Source: JBEULC01 sp045504435 | GTDB lineage: Bacteria; Pseudomonadota; Alphaproteobacteria; WRAU01; Hepatincolaceae | NCBI GenBank assembly: GCA_045504435.1 | Contig: JBEULC010000005.1 | Span: forward strand, 1 to 64,000 | Direction: 5' to 3' | Length of the DNA: 64,000 nt | Shown: piece after piece, positions 25,020 through 35,019 of the stretch | Position numbering within the stretch: position 1 is the first letter of the stretch | How the letters are laid out: every line of letters starts with the position of its first letter | Position numbers and translations under genes: made by a program | Notes under the pieces: generated by a model | Databases searched by the model: none | The model's input: only the letters and a program-made list of their open reading frames with translations | What the model was told of the DNA's origin: nothing

Positions 25020-28000
25020 ATGCAAATTAAGAGATTTTTTACTGAAAATCTATCCCATACCTCCAACGGTATATTTGGTACTCCTTTTATCTTAGGTCAT
25101 TCTGAGCTTAAAAATAGCGACGGCAAAAGCTTATTTACAAAACTAGATATTGAAGCTCCTGCTAATTGGTCACAAATTTCTATTGATATTTTAGCGCAAA
25201 AATACATAAGACGTAAAGGACTTCCTAAGTTATTAAAGCCAGTGATTGAAGAAGGAATACCTGCTTGGCTACAACGTCATGAAGCTGATTTAGAAAGTCT
25301 TAGTAAATTACCTGTACAAGAAAGATACGTGGGTGAAACTAGCGCTAAGCAAGTTTTTAAAAGAATAGCAGGTTGTTGGACCTATTGGGGATTTAAGTTT
25401 AATTATTTTGATTCTGCAGAAGATGCTAAGGTCTTTTTTGATGAAATCCAATATATATTATGTAATCAAATTGCCGCACCCAATTCTCCCCAATGGTTTA
25501 ATACCGGCCTTCATTGGGCCTATGGCATTACAGGGGAAGCTCAGGGCCATTATTACTTTGATGAAGCTTTAAAAGCAATTATTCGTTCTAAAACAGCCTA
25601 TGAAAGACCCCAACCGCATGCCTGCTTTATTCAAAGCGTTAAAGATGATTTAGTAAATAATGATGGAGTGATGGATCTAATCATTAAAGAAGCTAGATTA
25701 TTTAAGTATGGATCAGGAACAGGCACAAATTTTTCTAAGATTAGAGCTAAAGGAGAAAAACTCTCAGGTGGAGGTACTTCTTCAGGATTAATGAGCTTTC
25801 TTAAAATAGGAGATGTTGCTGCGGGAGCAATTAAATCAGGCGGTACCACCAGAAGGGCAGCTAAAATGGTTATTTTAGACGTTGATCATCCTGATGTAGA
25901 AGCTTTTATAAATTGGAAAGTAGAAGAAGAAGCTAAGGTAGTTGCTTTAGTAGCTGGATCAAAAATTACTCATAAAATTTTGCAACTTATTTTAGATGCT
26001 TGTAAAAACTACCCCCCTATTTCTACACCTGAGATTAATTCTTTTTCTAATCAAGGATCTTATGAAAATGATAATAGATTTGATATAAGTTTAAATAAAG
26101 AGTTAAAAAAGGCTCTTTATATGGCAAAAAGCTTAATGATCCCAGAAAAATATGTAAGCAGAACTTTATTATTAGCTCAACAAGGAAAATATGATCTAGA
26201 TTTTGCTACATTTACTACTGACTGGGATTCAGATAGCTATTATACAGTGGCAGGGCAAAATTCCAATAATTCTGTACGAGTAAAAAATGATTTTATCAAT
26301 AAGGTAAATAATGATGAGCCGTGGGAATTAACTAATCGCACTGATAGCAAAGTAAATAAAACGGTTAAAGCTAAAGAACTATGGGATAAGATCTCTTATG
26401 CCGCTTGGTCATGTGCTGATCCAGGATTACAGTTTGCAAGTACTATCAATGAATGGCATACTTGCCCACAAAGCGGAGAAATTTTAGGTACTAACCCTTG
26501 TTCTGAATATTTGTTTTTAGATAATACCGCTTGTAACCTCGCTTCTATTAATTTAATGCCTTTTAGAGTAGACAATTTAAAAAATGTTACTTCTAATTTA
26601 TCTATAGGCCCTACAGAAAAAACTAGTTTTGATGTAGAAAAATTTAAGTATACCACCCGTTTATTAATTTTAGCCTTAGAAATTTCTGTAACTATGGCGC
26701 AGTTTCCTTCAGAAGATATTGCCTACTTATCTTATAAATTTAGAACTTTAGGTTTAGGATATGCTAACATTGGTGCTTATTTAATGTCCATAGGAGTGGC
26801 TTATGATAGTGATGAGGGAAGAAATATTTGTGCTGCTATTACCGCTATCTTAACCGGTACTGCCTACGCAGTTTCTGCAGAAATAGCTAAAACTAAAGGG
26901 CCTTTTTTAGGTTATCAAGAAAATTCTAAAGATATGCTAAAAGTAATTAGAAACCATAAAGAAGCCGCTTATGGCTCCATCTCTAATTATGTTAATCTCA
27001 ACATAAAGCCCGTACCTTTGGAAGAAAAATATTGTCCAGAAAATTTAGCTAAAGAGGCAAAAAAGGCTTGGGATCTCGCATTAAGCGAAGGTACTAAATA
27101 TGGGTTTAGAAATGCTCAGGTAACATGTATAGCCCCTACTGGAACCATTGGCTTGCTAATGGATTGTGCTACTACTGGCATAGAGCCTGATTTTGCTTTA
27201 GTTAAATATAAAAGTTTAGCAGGGGGCGGTTATTTTAAAATGATCAATAATACAGTACCTTTAGCCTTAAAAAATTTAGGCTATGCTAAAAACGAGATTG
27301 AGGAAATAATAAATTATGCAGTGGGTTATAAGAACTTAGTCAATGCTCCTTTTATTAATCATCAAACGTTGAAAGCTAAAGGTTTTACGGATAAAGAATT
27401 GCATAAAATTGATCAATCTTTAAATGATATTTTTAATATAGAGTTTACTTTTAATGAACGGGTTTTAGGCCAAGAATTTTGTGAAAATGTATTAAAGATT
27501 GAGAACTCTAAACTACAAGATCCTAGTTTTTCTTTGCTTAAAAAAATAGGCTTTAATCAAAACGAAATCAATGAAGCTAATGATTATATAACAGGGGCTA
27601 TGACTTTAGAAGGAGCTCCTTACCTCAAAGAACAGCATTTAGCGATCTTTGATTGCGCCAATCTGTGCGGGAAAAAAGGTAAGCGTTATTTAACTTATCA
27701 AAGTCATATTAAGATGTTAGCTGCAGCGCAAAGCTTTATTAGCGGGGGCATTTCTAAAACAATTAATATGCCTGGCTCAGCTACTATTAAGGATTGTTCT
27801 GATGCTTATTTATTATCATGGAAATTAGGGGTTAAAGCTAACGCTTTATATAGAGATGGCTCTAAGCTTTCTCAGCCTCTTCAATCTAGCCTTTTTGATC
27901 AAGCTGAAGCGGATACTGATTTGATTGAAAATCTCTTTAAAGGGATAGTACCAGGAATTTTAGTAGATTCTGAAAATAAAGATCAGCGTACGGCTTCTAG

Positions 28001-28748
28001 ATTAAGCATGGAAGATAAGATAGTTAAGTTAGCTAAAACTGCCACTTATAAATCTTTTAGAGAAAGGCCTAATTCCAAGAGAAGTGGATATACGCAAAAA
28101 GCTAAAGTTAATGGCCATAAAGTTTATTTACATACAGGAGAATATGCAGATGGTAGATTAGCAGAGATATTTTTAGATATTCATAAAGAAGGGGTAGCCT
28201 TTAGAAGTATGATGAATTGTTTTGCTATTGCTATATCTATTGGTTTGCAATATGGAGTGCCTCTTGAGGAATACGTAGATGCTTTTACTTTTACGCGATT
28301 TGAACCTGCAGGTACGGTCGAAGGTCACGATAATATTAAAATGGCTACCTCAATGATTGATTATATTTTTAGAGATTTAGCAATAAATTATTTAGGAAGA
28401 AATGAGTTGGCTCATGTGCAATATAATCTTGATAAAACTCCCCACTACCAGGCAGAATCTTTAAAGCAAGCTAATGGTAAATCTTTGGAGCAAACCTTAG
28501 AAGAAGATACCGAGGAAACTAGCTCTAGAAGTTTAAATGCAAAGAGAGTTGATAATAGCTTTATTAATACTAATAATAGGGATAATAGCTGTAGAATTAA
28601 TAAATTTAAAATTAAGGAAAAAATAAAGAATAATCAAGATAAAGGCTATGAAGGTGATACCTGCTCTGAGTGTTATAATATGACAATGGTCAGAAACGGC
28701 ACCTGCCTTGTATGTACAACCTGTGGCACCACCACAGGCTGTAGCTAA
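25020..28748 (+). CDS. nrdJ: Adenosylcobalamin-dependent (class II) ribonucleotide reductase
   Basis: This 1242-residue enzyme is of the long alphaproteobacterial NrdJ type. It reduces ribonucleotides to deoxyribonucleotides with a thiyl radical made from coenzyme B12. Visible features are [15 protein letters not shown] (about 159-173), the disulfide-forming Cys in HACFIQSV (about 200), and the key active-site loop [20 protein letters not shown] (about 491-510). A C-terminal zinc-ribbon follows, with CSECYNM and [13 protein letters not shown] in the last 30 residues. The frame is intact and the length is that of full-length homologues. A hairpin terminator follows. No other RNR is in the window, so dNTP supply may depend on cobalamin uptake or synthesis. 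Confidence 0.95.
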   Translation: MQIKRFFTENLSHTSNGIFGTPFILGHSELKNSDGKSLFTKLDIEAPANWSQISIDILAQKYIRRKGLPKLLKPVIEEGIPAWLQRHEADLESLSKLPVQERYVGETSAKQVFKRIAGCWTYWGFKFNYFDSAEDAKVFFDEIQYILCNQIAAPNSPQWFNTGLHWAYGITGEAQGHYYFDEALKAIIRSKTAYERPQPHACFIQSVKDDLVNNDGVMDLIIKEARLFKYGSGTGTNFSKIRAKGEKLSGGGTSSGLMSFLKIGDVAAGAIKSGGTTRRAAKMVILDVDHPDVEAFINWKVEEEAKVVALVAGSKITHKILQLILDACKNYPPISTPEINSFSNQGSYENDNRFDISLNKELKKALYMAKSLMIPEKYVSRTLLLAQQGKYDLDFATFTTDWDSDSYYTVAGQNSNNSVRVKNDFINKVNNDEPWELTNRTDSKVNKTVKAKELWDKISYAAWSCADPGLQFASTINEWHTCPQSGEILGTNPCSEYLFLDNTACNLASINLMPFRVDNLKNVTSNLSIGPTEKTSFDVEKFKYTTRLLILALEISVTMAQFPSEDIAYLSYKFRTLGLGYANIGAYLMSIGVAYDSDEGRNICAAITAILTGTAYAVSAEIAKTKGPFLGYQENSKDMLKVIRNHKEAAYGSISNYVNLNIKPVPLEEKYCPENLAKEAKKAWDLALSEGTKYGFRNAQVTCIAPTGTIGLLMDCATTGIEPDFALVKYKSLAGGGYFKMINNTVPLALKNLGYAKNEIEEIINYAVGYKNLVNAPFINHQTLKAKGFTDKELHKIDQSLNDIFNIEFTFNERVLGQEFCENVLKIENSKLQDPSFSLLKKIGFNQNEINEANDYITGAMTLEGAPYLKEQHLAIFDCANLCGKKGKRYLTYQSHIKMLAAAQSFISGGISKTINMPGSATIKDCSDAYLLSWKLGVKANALYRDGSKLSQPLQSSLFDQAEADTDLIENLFKGIVPGILVDSENKDQRTASRLSMEDKIVKLAKTATYKSFRERPNSKRSGYTQKAKVNGHKVYLHTGEYADGRLAEIFLDIHKEGVAFRSMMNCFAIAISIGLQYGVPLEEYVDAFTFTRFEPAGTVEGHDNIKMATSMIDYIFRDLAINYLGRNELAHVQYNLDKTPHYQAESLKQANGKSLEQTLEEDTEETSSRSLNAKRVDNSFINTNNRDNSCRINKFKIKEKIKNNQDKGYEGDTCSECYNMTMVRNGTCLVCTTCGTTTGCS

Positions 28749-28776
28749 GTTTATCTTAGTTTACTATCCCATTTTT

Positions 28777-28812
28777 GGCCCTTATTATTAACGTAATAAG
28801 GGTCCTTTTTTA
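28777..28812 (+). terminator. Rho-independent terminator of nrdJ
   Basis: GGCCCTTATTA pairs with TAATAAGGGTCC around a short loop and is followed by a run of T's. It lies about 30 bases after the nrdJ stop. Confidence 0.85.
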
Positions 28813-28887
28813 TTGATAGTTTTATTATGATAATAAAAAATTAATAAAAGATGAATGATAATTTTATAAATTAATTGTTATAGCTGT

Positions 28888-29102
28888 CCGGGGACAAATT
28901 AAATAGTGTAGCGGGACAAATGAAATGGCAAAATTCACAAAATTAAATGGCAAAAATTGCTTCCCGCAAATTGCTAATTTTAGACAAAATTTACCTTAGG
29001 TAAAATCTTAAACTCTAGGCTTTAAAAAGATTTGGTCTAAATATTTACCTTATTTTTACCTAAATTTGTGCCAGGCTAGCCTGTGGCATTTAATTTTGTC
29101 AT
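28888..29102. repeat. Possible IS/MITE relic with imperfect inverted ends
   Basis: The left end has two direct copies of GGGACAAAT (28891-28899 and 28913-28921), each followed by a similar A/T-rich tail. The right end, read in reverse, has TGACAAAATTAAATGCCACA (29102-29083). The match between ends is imperfect. A related sequence, GGACAAGATTAAATGGCAC, occurs in reverse at about 286-304. No transposase gene lies between the ends. This may be the debris of an IS whose ends carry multiple repeats. Confidence 0.25.
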
Positions 29103-29117
29103 AAAATTTTGATTAAA

Positions 29118-29640
29118 TTAAGCTACCTTATTTAATCTATTTTCTGCAATTTTATAGTAGTCTTGCATCAACTTAAATCCTATAAATTTTCTACTTAAGG
29201 CCTTACAAGCCAGTTCTGTAGTGACGCTGTCTATAAAAAAATCTAGTACTATTTGCCTTTTTTAAGTGGTCATTTCAAGAAGACGCTCTAATCTTTGAAT
29301 AAGCTTCACTGTAAGTGCTTAATGTATTATACCCTTGCAAGTTATATAGCCTATAACCCCCATAATGTAGTTAGCTTTTTAGGATTAATTTGTTGCGTTA
29401 GAGAGTTCCATTGGCTAATACTTGATTCTGAGCCAAAAGAGACTAAAATCCCATTATCTTTTAATGTTTTGTAAGCGTTAGAAATAAAGTTTTCTAAGTT
29501 AAACCCTTTTTCCATCTTATATAACCCCCTTTTAATCCATAAGGTGGATCGGGGATAATAGCATCTATGGAGATGGTATAATTTATATTTATGCTTAGAA
29601 TTGATCTCCATTGAAAAATACATATTATTTTTCAATTTAG
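29118..29640 (-). pseudogene. Decayed phage-type DNA adenine methyltransferase
   Basis: On the minus strand an upstream stretch reads AIIPDPPYGLK at about 29540-29570, which contains the catalytic DPPY motif IV. A frameshift follows. The next part reads GLYKMEKGFNLENFISNAYK then TLKDNGILVSFGSESSISQW. After further breaks QIVLDFFIDSVTTELACKAL and SRKFIGFKLMQDYYKIAENR lead to a TAA at 29118. The SAM-binding motif, normally DPF-x-G-S-GTT, is degraded to DFFIDSVTT. This is the beta-class CcrM/phage methylase layout with motif IV before motif I. It is inactive. Confidence 0.75.
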
Positions 29641-29859
29641 CTAAATATTAGTAGGAGCTTGCAAGGCCACCTTAAGGTCAATTAAACACAAGACTAAAAA
29701 TCTAGAAAAGGGGAAAAAGATTAAATTTAAAATCTATAACCCCTCAAAACTTGATAAATTTATTACAGTAATTTACTTGCTTTAATTTATAAAATATTTT
29801 AAGATTGCTCAATCTATATAAAAGGTAGTTATCCTGTTAATTAATCTAGGAAGATATAA

Positions 29860-30087
29860 ATGAATAAATCAAGACTAGTGGCTTTTCTCTTATGGTTATT
29901 TTTGGGAACTTTAGGTATACATAGATTTTATGCTGGCAAAATCCTTAGCGGTATTGTGTTATTACTATTAACTGGGTTCTCAGCTTTAACCTTTTACTTG
30001 GGCATAGGATGGTTGGTAGGAAGTATTGTGATAATTTGGTTAATTATAGATTTATTTTTAATATTAACTGGTAAAATATTTGATTAA
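29860..30087 (+). CDS. TM2 domain protein
   Basis: This 75-residue integral membrane protein matches the TM2 family. The first segment (LVAFLLWLFLGTLGIHRFYA) carries the conserved G-x-x-G-x-H-R-F-Y, then GKILSGIVLLLLTG, and the second segment is IIWLIIDLFLILTGKI. The cytoplasmic or exported role of the family in bacteria is unknown. The ATG has an AGGAAG site, and a strong hairpin terminator follows, so it is a single-gene transcript. Confidence 0.88.
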   Translation: MNKSRLVAFLLWLFLGTLGIHRFYAGKILSGIVLLLLTGFSALTFYLGIGWLVGSIVIIWLIIDLFLILTGKIFD

Positions 30088-30100
30088 ACCAATCTAGACA

Positions 30101-30132
30101 GTGGAGTTTGGGAAATTCTAAACTCCACTTTT
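30101..30132 (+). terminator. Rho-independent terminator of the TM2 gene
   Basis: GTGGAGTTT (30101-30109) pairs with AAACTCCAC (30120-30128), followed by TTTT. It lies 13 bases after the TM2 stop codon. The 285 bases up to the next gene hold no supportable gene. A basic minus-strand frame at about 30105-30200 has no start codon. Confidence 0.8.
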
Positions 30133-30417
30133 CTTCTGCTTTTGCCTTTGTTTTTTTTGTTGTAATTTTTTAGATCTTACATTGACTCTTGGTAAAATCC
30201 ACTTATTATTCCTTTATCCATTATTAGCTAGGATTTTCCTAAGCTAATATTAAATATAATTAATTTATTGTAATAATAGGTTTGTAAGGTTATTATTAAT
30301 TTAATCCTTTTGGAGTAAATAGTAATTATAGGGTTAGTACTAGCTATTATTACGTTATTTACTTTTTATCAATTAAAAATTACTAAAATTAACTTTTATA
30401 ACCCTTATTTATTATTT

Positions 30418-32046
30418 ATGAAAAATATTGCTTTAATTATTGTTATAGCTTTAAGCTTATGTAATGTGTCCTTCGCCACTGCTTCTAATAAAAAGAAGAT
30501 AGGCCCTGAAACCACAGCTAATGTGGTAATAGATTATAATAATGGGGCAATTTTATTTTCTAATAATCCTCGCACTAAGATGTATCCTGCTTCTTTAACC
30601 AAGATTATGACCTTATATGTACTGTATGATAAATTACATTACAATGAACTTAGCTTTGATACTAAAATTAAGATTTCAAAGAAAGCAGCGGCGCAACAGC
30701 CTTCTAAATTAGGCTTACCCCCTGGAAGTTTAATTACTGTAAAAGATGCAATTTTAGCAATAATTATCAAATCTTCTAATGATATAGCCTATGCAGTAGC
30801 TGAGCATATTGCAGGTAATGAAAAAAACTTTGCGGTTTTAATGAATAATAAAGCCCATGAATTGGGTCTAAAAGATACCAATTTTGCTAATAGCACGGGC
30901 TTACATAATGATAACCAATATACCACAGCCTTAGATATGGCTAAGCTTTCCAGAGTATTAATGATTGAGTATAATGCTTATTATGCTTTATTTTCTCTGC
31001 CTTATTTTCGTTGGAATAAAACCAACTATCTTAGTAATAATTCCCTATTAAAATATGAAGAAGAGCTAATAATAGATGGCATAAAAACTGGTTACACAAG
31101 AGCTTCAGGTTATAATCTAGTATCTTCGGCACAAAAAAATAATATACGAGTGATTGCAGTAACCATGGGAGCAAAATCTAACCAAGAACGTACCGCGCAA
31201 ATGAAAGATCTTTTGGAAGATAGTTTTAATTTAGCTGTACAAAATAGATTAACTTTAGTGAAATATTTGCAAAAACCCCCTCATATTTCTAATTTTACAA
31301 CAGCTATAAAGCACAATAGTTCTGAAGAAAATTATATTTTAGCTAATGCAGAAACTTTAGAAGATAAGGGATTTAATACGCAAAATTTTTCTATAAATTT
31401 GGCTTCCTTGCAAAATGAGCCTTTAAAATCTAATAACCTCCATAACCCCAAAGCTGTACAAACTTTTACTTTACAATTAGCTAATGTACAAAACACCCCA
31501 ACTAATAATCCGCTTTTTTCTAACCTAAATTCTATACAATCTACTACCTCGGGAATAGTAAATGCTAATGATTATGAAACTTCATCAGACATTTATGCTA
31601 TTAATAAAATTCCTTATTTAGAACAAATTACTAATGGCTCAGTAGTATCTATCAATCCTTATGTAAATTATCCATCTAAATTAGCTAAAAAATCTCCTTT
31701 GGTGGTAAAATCTCCTTTGGTGAAAAACACTATAAATACTAATAAAAATACTGCTTTGAAGAACACTGCCACAATAGCTAAAAAATCGGCAAAAACCTCT
31801 GTTAAGGAACAACCTTATTCAGTGCAAGTAGGAGCTTTTTCTTCTTATAAAAGCGCTTTAACAGCTTCTTTAAACCTTAGCAAAACTAAGGGCTTCTCTA
31901 AAATTTTACCCAAAGAAAATATTGTGATTACCAGACAAAGCAATATTTATACCGTCCGCTTTAAAAATTTTGATAAAAATCAGGCCTATAACACCTGTGC
32001 TGCTTTAAAATCTAAAGATAAAGATTGTTTTGTAGTCCGCGTATAA
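30418..32046 (+). CDS. D-alanyl-D-alanine carboxypeptidase with C-terminal SPOR domain
   Basis: This 542-residue exported PBP5-like enzyme trims the terminal D-Ala from peptidoglycan pentapeptides. A signal peptide (IALIIVIALSLCNVSFATA) precedes the catalytic domain. The catalytic motifs are S59-L-T-K62 (YPASLTKIM), S119-S-N121 and K222-T-G224 (DGIKTGYTRASG). Residues about 280-460 are a long Asn/Ser/Lys-rich linker. The last 80 residues form a SPOR domain (PYSVQVGAFSSYKSALTA), which binds denuded glycan strands at division septa. The fusion points to a septal role. A second carboxypeptidase without SPOR lies at 35016-36251. Confidence 0.92.
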   Translation: MKNIALIIVIALSLCNVSFATASNKKKIGPETTANVVIDYNNGAILFSNNPRTKMYPASLTKIMTLYVLYDKLHYNELSFDTKIKISKKAAAQQPSKLGLPPGSLITVKDAILAIIIKSSNDIAYAVAEHIAGNEKNFAVLMNNKAHELGLKDTNFANSTGLHNDNQYTTALDMAKLSRVLMIEYNAYYALFSLPYFRWNKTNYLSNNSLLKYEEELIIDGIKTGYTRASGYNLVSSAQKNNIRVIAVTMGAKSNQERTAQMKDLLEDSFNLAVQNRLTLVKYLQKPPHISNFTTAIKHNSSEENYILANAETLEDKGFNTQNFSINLASLQNEPLKSNNLHNPKAVQTFTLQLANVQNTPTNNPLFSNLNSIQSTTSGIVNANDYETSSDIYAINKIPYLEQITNGSVVSINPYVNYPSKLAKKSPLVVKSPLVKNTINTNKNTALKNTATIAKKSAKTSVKEQPYSVQVGAFSSYKSALTASLNLSKTKGFSKILPKENIVITRQSNIYTVRFKNFDKNQAYNTCAALKSKDKDCFVVRV

Positions 32047-32633
32047 TACGGTCTTATTTTATAAAGTAGATCATTCTAATTTACCAATTGTAAATAGAAA
32101 TCAATTTACAAAAAATCTTATAAGGCCGAGGTTATAATTAATTTAACTAAGATCTTACTTGTTTTCTTTAAATTTTTGCCAAAAAAGTTTATGTTATTTA
32201 ATAGCGGCATAATTTTTATCTTTAATTATTCAACAATCCTTTACTTACTCTTTCCTATAAGTTCTATGCAAATTAGAATTCCAAATATAACAATCACTGC
32301 TTACAATTATAAAAAAGATAGTCATTTTAATAAAGGCAAGAAAAAATTAGCAATAAAGATTAAAGGTTCCTACTGCTAAGCCCCTTTGATAATAAATATA
32401 ATAAATTATTGGAGATTTTCAGGTGAAACCCAGAATTTCGCAAAACCCTCGCTCTAATAAGGTTTTTATTAGCTCTTGCCTTTTATAAAATTAAGGGGCA
32501 ATTCTTTAAAACCGTTTGTTTTTCAATAGTAATCAAATCAATTCAGTAAATAAGGTATATAATTTACCTTTAGCTCTTTGGTGGCCTTTATAATTTTATT
32601 GTATTATATGCTGTCAGGTATTATAATAAAATT
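32047..32633. other. Non-coding gap between carboxypeptidase and msrB
   Basis: There is no convincing gene. The 67-codon plus frame at 32176-32379 begins with a hydrophobic stretch and then turns basic, lacks a Shine-Dalgarno and matches nothing I know. A weak hairpin (AAACCCTCGC...AAGGTTTTT-like) lies near 32443-32465. Confidence 0.4.
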
Positions 32634-33305
32634 ATGAAAAATAAGATTTTCCAAGTCTCTCATTCTCCCTATAATTCTATATCTAATGCTATCTCTAATT
32701 CTGAAGGCAACCCTACAATTTCCTCCCCCATAAGGGCAAAAGTAATGACAGAAGCGGAAAAGAAAACGGTATTAGCAACCCTGGAAGACTTACAAATTAA
32801 AGTCACCCAAAATAATGCAACTGAGCTTCCTTTTCAAAACTCCTATTGGAACCATAAAGAACCTGGGATTTATGTGGATATAGTCTCAGGAGAGCCTTTA
32901 TTTTGCTCCTTAGATAAATTTGCTTCTGGCAGTGGCTGGCCTAGCTTTACTAAACCTCTTAGTTTAGGGCCTGACTTTACTTCTCTATCTTTAGAGCAAG
33001 CACCTTCCCCTTCATCTTTTGTTGCTGAAAAAATTACCGATAAGCTAATGGAAAAAGAGCCGGTAAAAACTAATATAATTTATAAATTTGATAAATCACA
33101 CAGCATGAATAGAATTGAAGTAAGATCTACGCACGCCAACTCACACTTAGGTCATGTATTTGATGATTATAGCTTTGGCAATGGGACTTTAGGAAGCCAG
33201 AAAAGATATTGTATAAATTCTGCTGCTTTAAAGTTTATCCCTTTAAACCAACTTAGCGAAGCAGGGTATGGGGAATATCTAATCCTTTTTATTAAAAATA
33301 AGTAA
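32634..33305 (+). CDS. msrB: Peptide-methionine (R)-S-oxide reductase
   Basis: This enzyme repairs methionine-R-sulfoxide in proteins. The MsrB core starts at about residue 58 with [20 protein letters not shown]. It continues through [10 protein letters not shown] and then [19 protein letters not shown] to the active-site [11 protein letters not shown], whose Cys is the nucleophile. The two CxxC zinc sites of other MsrBs are absent, as in one known subgroup. Residues 1-37 are Ser/Asn-rich and poorly conserved-looking. An alternative start is the ATG at codon 38 (MTEAEKKTV), which has an AAGGG ahead of it, so the first 37 residues are uncertain. Confidence 0.9.
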   Translation: MKNKIFQVSHSPYNSISNAISNSEGNPTISSPIRAKVMTEAEKKTVLATLEDLQIKVTQNNATELPFQNSYWNHKEPGIYVDIVSGEPLFCSLDKFASGSGWPSFTKPLSLGPDFTSLSLEQAPSPSSFVAEKITDKLMEKEPVKTNIIYKFDKSHSMNRIEVRSTHANSHLGHVFDDYSFGNGTLGSQKRYCINSAALKFIPLNQLSEAGYGEYLILFIKNK

Positions 33306-33365
33306 TTTAAGTAAGCTTGTAAATTAAATGGAGGCTATAAAGGACTACCTTTATACATTATAAAT

Positions 33366-34331
33366 TTATAGGTCATACATTTTTAACAAGATTATGCTCA
33401 ATGCGGCAAGTTTATCTAAATTAAGCAAACTGGTATTTTTTTTTAGATAATATAGATCATTTAATATTTGGTAATAATCTTTTTGCGCTTTAGGATTAGT
33501 ACTAGCTTTTAAAATGTAAAGCTCTAGAATTTCAAAAACTTTATCATAATTAATTCCAGGATGGGATTTTAAATAAGATATTACAGCTTGGGTTTTTTCA
33601 AGTCCTGAGCTATTATTAGGATTATTCTCCTTTAGGTTATCCATAACCATCTTATATAGTTTTAGGTTGTCTTCTTGTAAGTACCATACAAGATTGGCAA
33701 AAGAACCTCCTGAAAGTTTCCCTAGGTTGCTTGCTAAAGAATCTTCAAGATTAATTCCTTGTCTGTGACAAAGTTCTTTTAATTCGACAGTATTTAAAGA
33801 ATTAAATTGAAAAACTAAGCAACGGGATTTTATAGTATCTAGCAATGGATCCTCATTATGGTGAATAAGAAAGAAAATAGTATTAGGGTTAGGCTCTTCT
33901 ATAGTTTTTAATAAAGCATTAGCAGCATTAAGGTTTAAATTATCTAAAGAATCAATAATTATAACTTTATAATCTCTTTCTTCTGCTTTAAGATTTAGAA
34001 AATTTTTAGCTGCTCTAATATCTTCAACACTGATCAAATCTTTTTGCTTTAGAGTTTTTTTATCTAAAGCAGGTTGAATAATTAACAAATTAGAATGGAG
34101 CTTTCTTGCAGGAAAATTATTTATAAGCTCATCTAACTTATTCCTCTCTAATTGTCCCTTACCCTTTATATTTAAAGCTTTAAGACTTAGTAAAATTTTT
34201 GTAAAATATATCGCAGTTGAAAATTTTCCCACACCGCGCTTGCCTTTAAATATTAAGGCCTGATGCAATTGATCATTGTTAACCATATTGATAAACTGAT
34301 TTATGATATTTTTATGCGAAATTATAGGCAT
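33366..34331 (-). CDS. holB: DNA polymerase III delta' subunit
   Basis: This 321-residue clamp-loader subunit has an AAA+ core. The P-loop is GKRGVGK (30-36) and the sensor region is DNLNLNAANALLKTIEEPNP. The SRC arginine-finger motif lies in DTIKSRCLVFQF. The zinc-binding cysteines of other delta'/tau proteins are not present. It works with delta and tau/gamma to load the beta clamp. It lies last in the dacA-tmk-holB operon, a widely conserved alphaproteobacterial order, and is separated from tmk by 28 bases. Confidence 0.9.
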   Translation of the reverse strand: MPIISHKNIINQFINMVNNDQLHQALIFKGKRGVGKFSTAIYFTKILLSLKALNIKGKGQLERNKLDELINNFPARKLHSNLLIIQPALDKKTLKQKDLISVEDIRAAKNFLNLKAEERDYKVIIIDSLDNLNLNAANALLKTIEEPNPNTIFFLIHHNEDPLLDTIKSRCLVFQFNSLNTVELKELCHRQGINLEDSLASNLGKLSGGSFANLVWYLQEDNLKLYKMVMDNLKENNPNNSSGLEKTQAVISYLKSHPGINYDKVFEILELYILKASTNPKAQKDYYQILNDLYYLKKNTSLLNLDKLAALSIILLKMYDL

Positions 34332-34359
34332 GCTTGATTTTTATCCTTAAATATAGAAT

Positions 34360-35019
34360 TTAGGCCTTAAGTTCTAAATAACTCAAAGGCTCTAAAGTTA
34401 GATTAAAACTTTTATTAATACCTTTAATAATCTCTTGGTGAATGGTTAAAATATCATAGGAACCATTGATATTTTCTACTTTGCCTTGATAAAATTCTGT
34501 ACATTGCCTATAAGCTTTAGCAATACTATCATGAAATTCTTGAGGTTTATTATCAATAGAGTTATTAGTGCAACGATTTTGCAAACGTTTAAGGCTATCA
34601 GAGGCAATCATATCAATCACAATAGTTAAATCAGGATAATAATTAAAACTACATATTTCATGTAACTTTAAAATATGCTTAAGATCAATTCCTGCCACTA
34701 TGCCTTGATATACTATAGTAGATAATAAAAAGCGATCACAAATGATAAAATGGTGATTTTCTAAATTAGGAAAAATTAATTTACTTAAATGCTCCCTTCG
34801 CGCCCCATTAAGTAAGAGCAAATCAGTAATATCATCAAAATCATAAAGCTTATTAACTACTAAATCCCTAAGAATTTCAGCGCCTTTAGTACCACCAGGC
34901 TCACGAGTTTTAAGGCAAGTTAAATTATTTTTATAAATTGCCTTCTCTAATAAATTAGTCTGGGTGGATTTACCCACCCCTTCCCCGCCCTCTAGGGTAA
35001 TAAATATGCCTTTTTTCAA
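34360..35019 (-). CDS. tmk: Thymidylate kinase
   Basis: This 219-residue dTMP kinase makes dTDP for DNA synthesis. The P-loop is GGEGVGKST (11-19), REPGGT (about 40-45) is the DRX-like lid-facing loop, and ICDRFLLSTIVYQG (about 91-104) binds the nucleobase. Translation must start at a TTG codon (35019-35017). The protein's first strand KKGIFITLEG begins immediately after it, and the TTG overlaps the TGA stop of dacA (TTGA). Translational coupling to dacA probably compensates for the weak start. Confidence 0.95.
   Translation of the reverse strand: MKKGIFITLEGGEGVGKSTQTNLLEKAIYKNNLTCLKTREPGGTKGAEILRDLVVNKLYDFDDITDLLLLNGARREHLSKLIFPNLENHHFIICDRFLLSTIVYQGIVAGIDLKHILKLHEICSFNYYPDLTIVIDMIASDSLKRLQNRCTNNSIDNKPQEFHDSIAKAYRQCTEFYQGKVENINGSYDILTIHQEIIKGINKSFNLTLEPLSYLELKA

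Noticed and set aside
32176..32379. 67-codon plus-strand frame between the carboxypeptidase and msrB
   Set aside because: There is no Shine-Dalgarno, no recognisable family, and unconvincing composition.
33336..33355. Terminator after msrB
   Set aside because: TATAAAGG/CCTTTATA forms a hairpin but no T-run follows it, so it is too weak to call.
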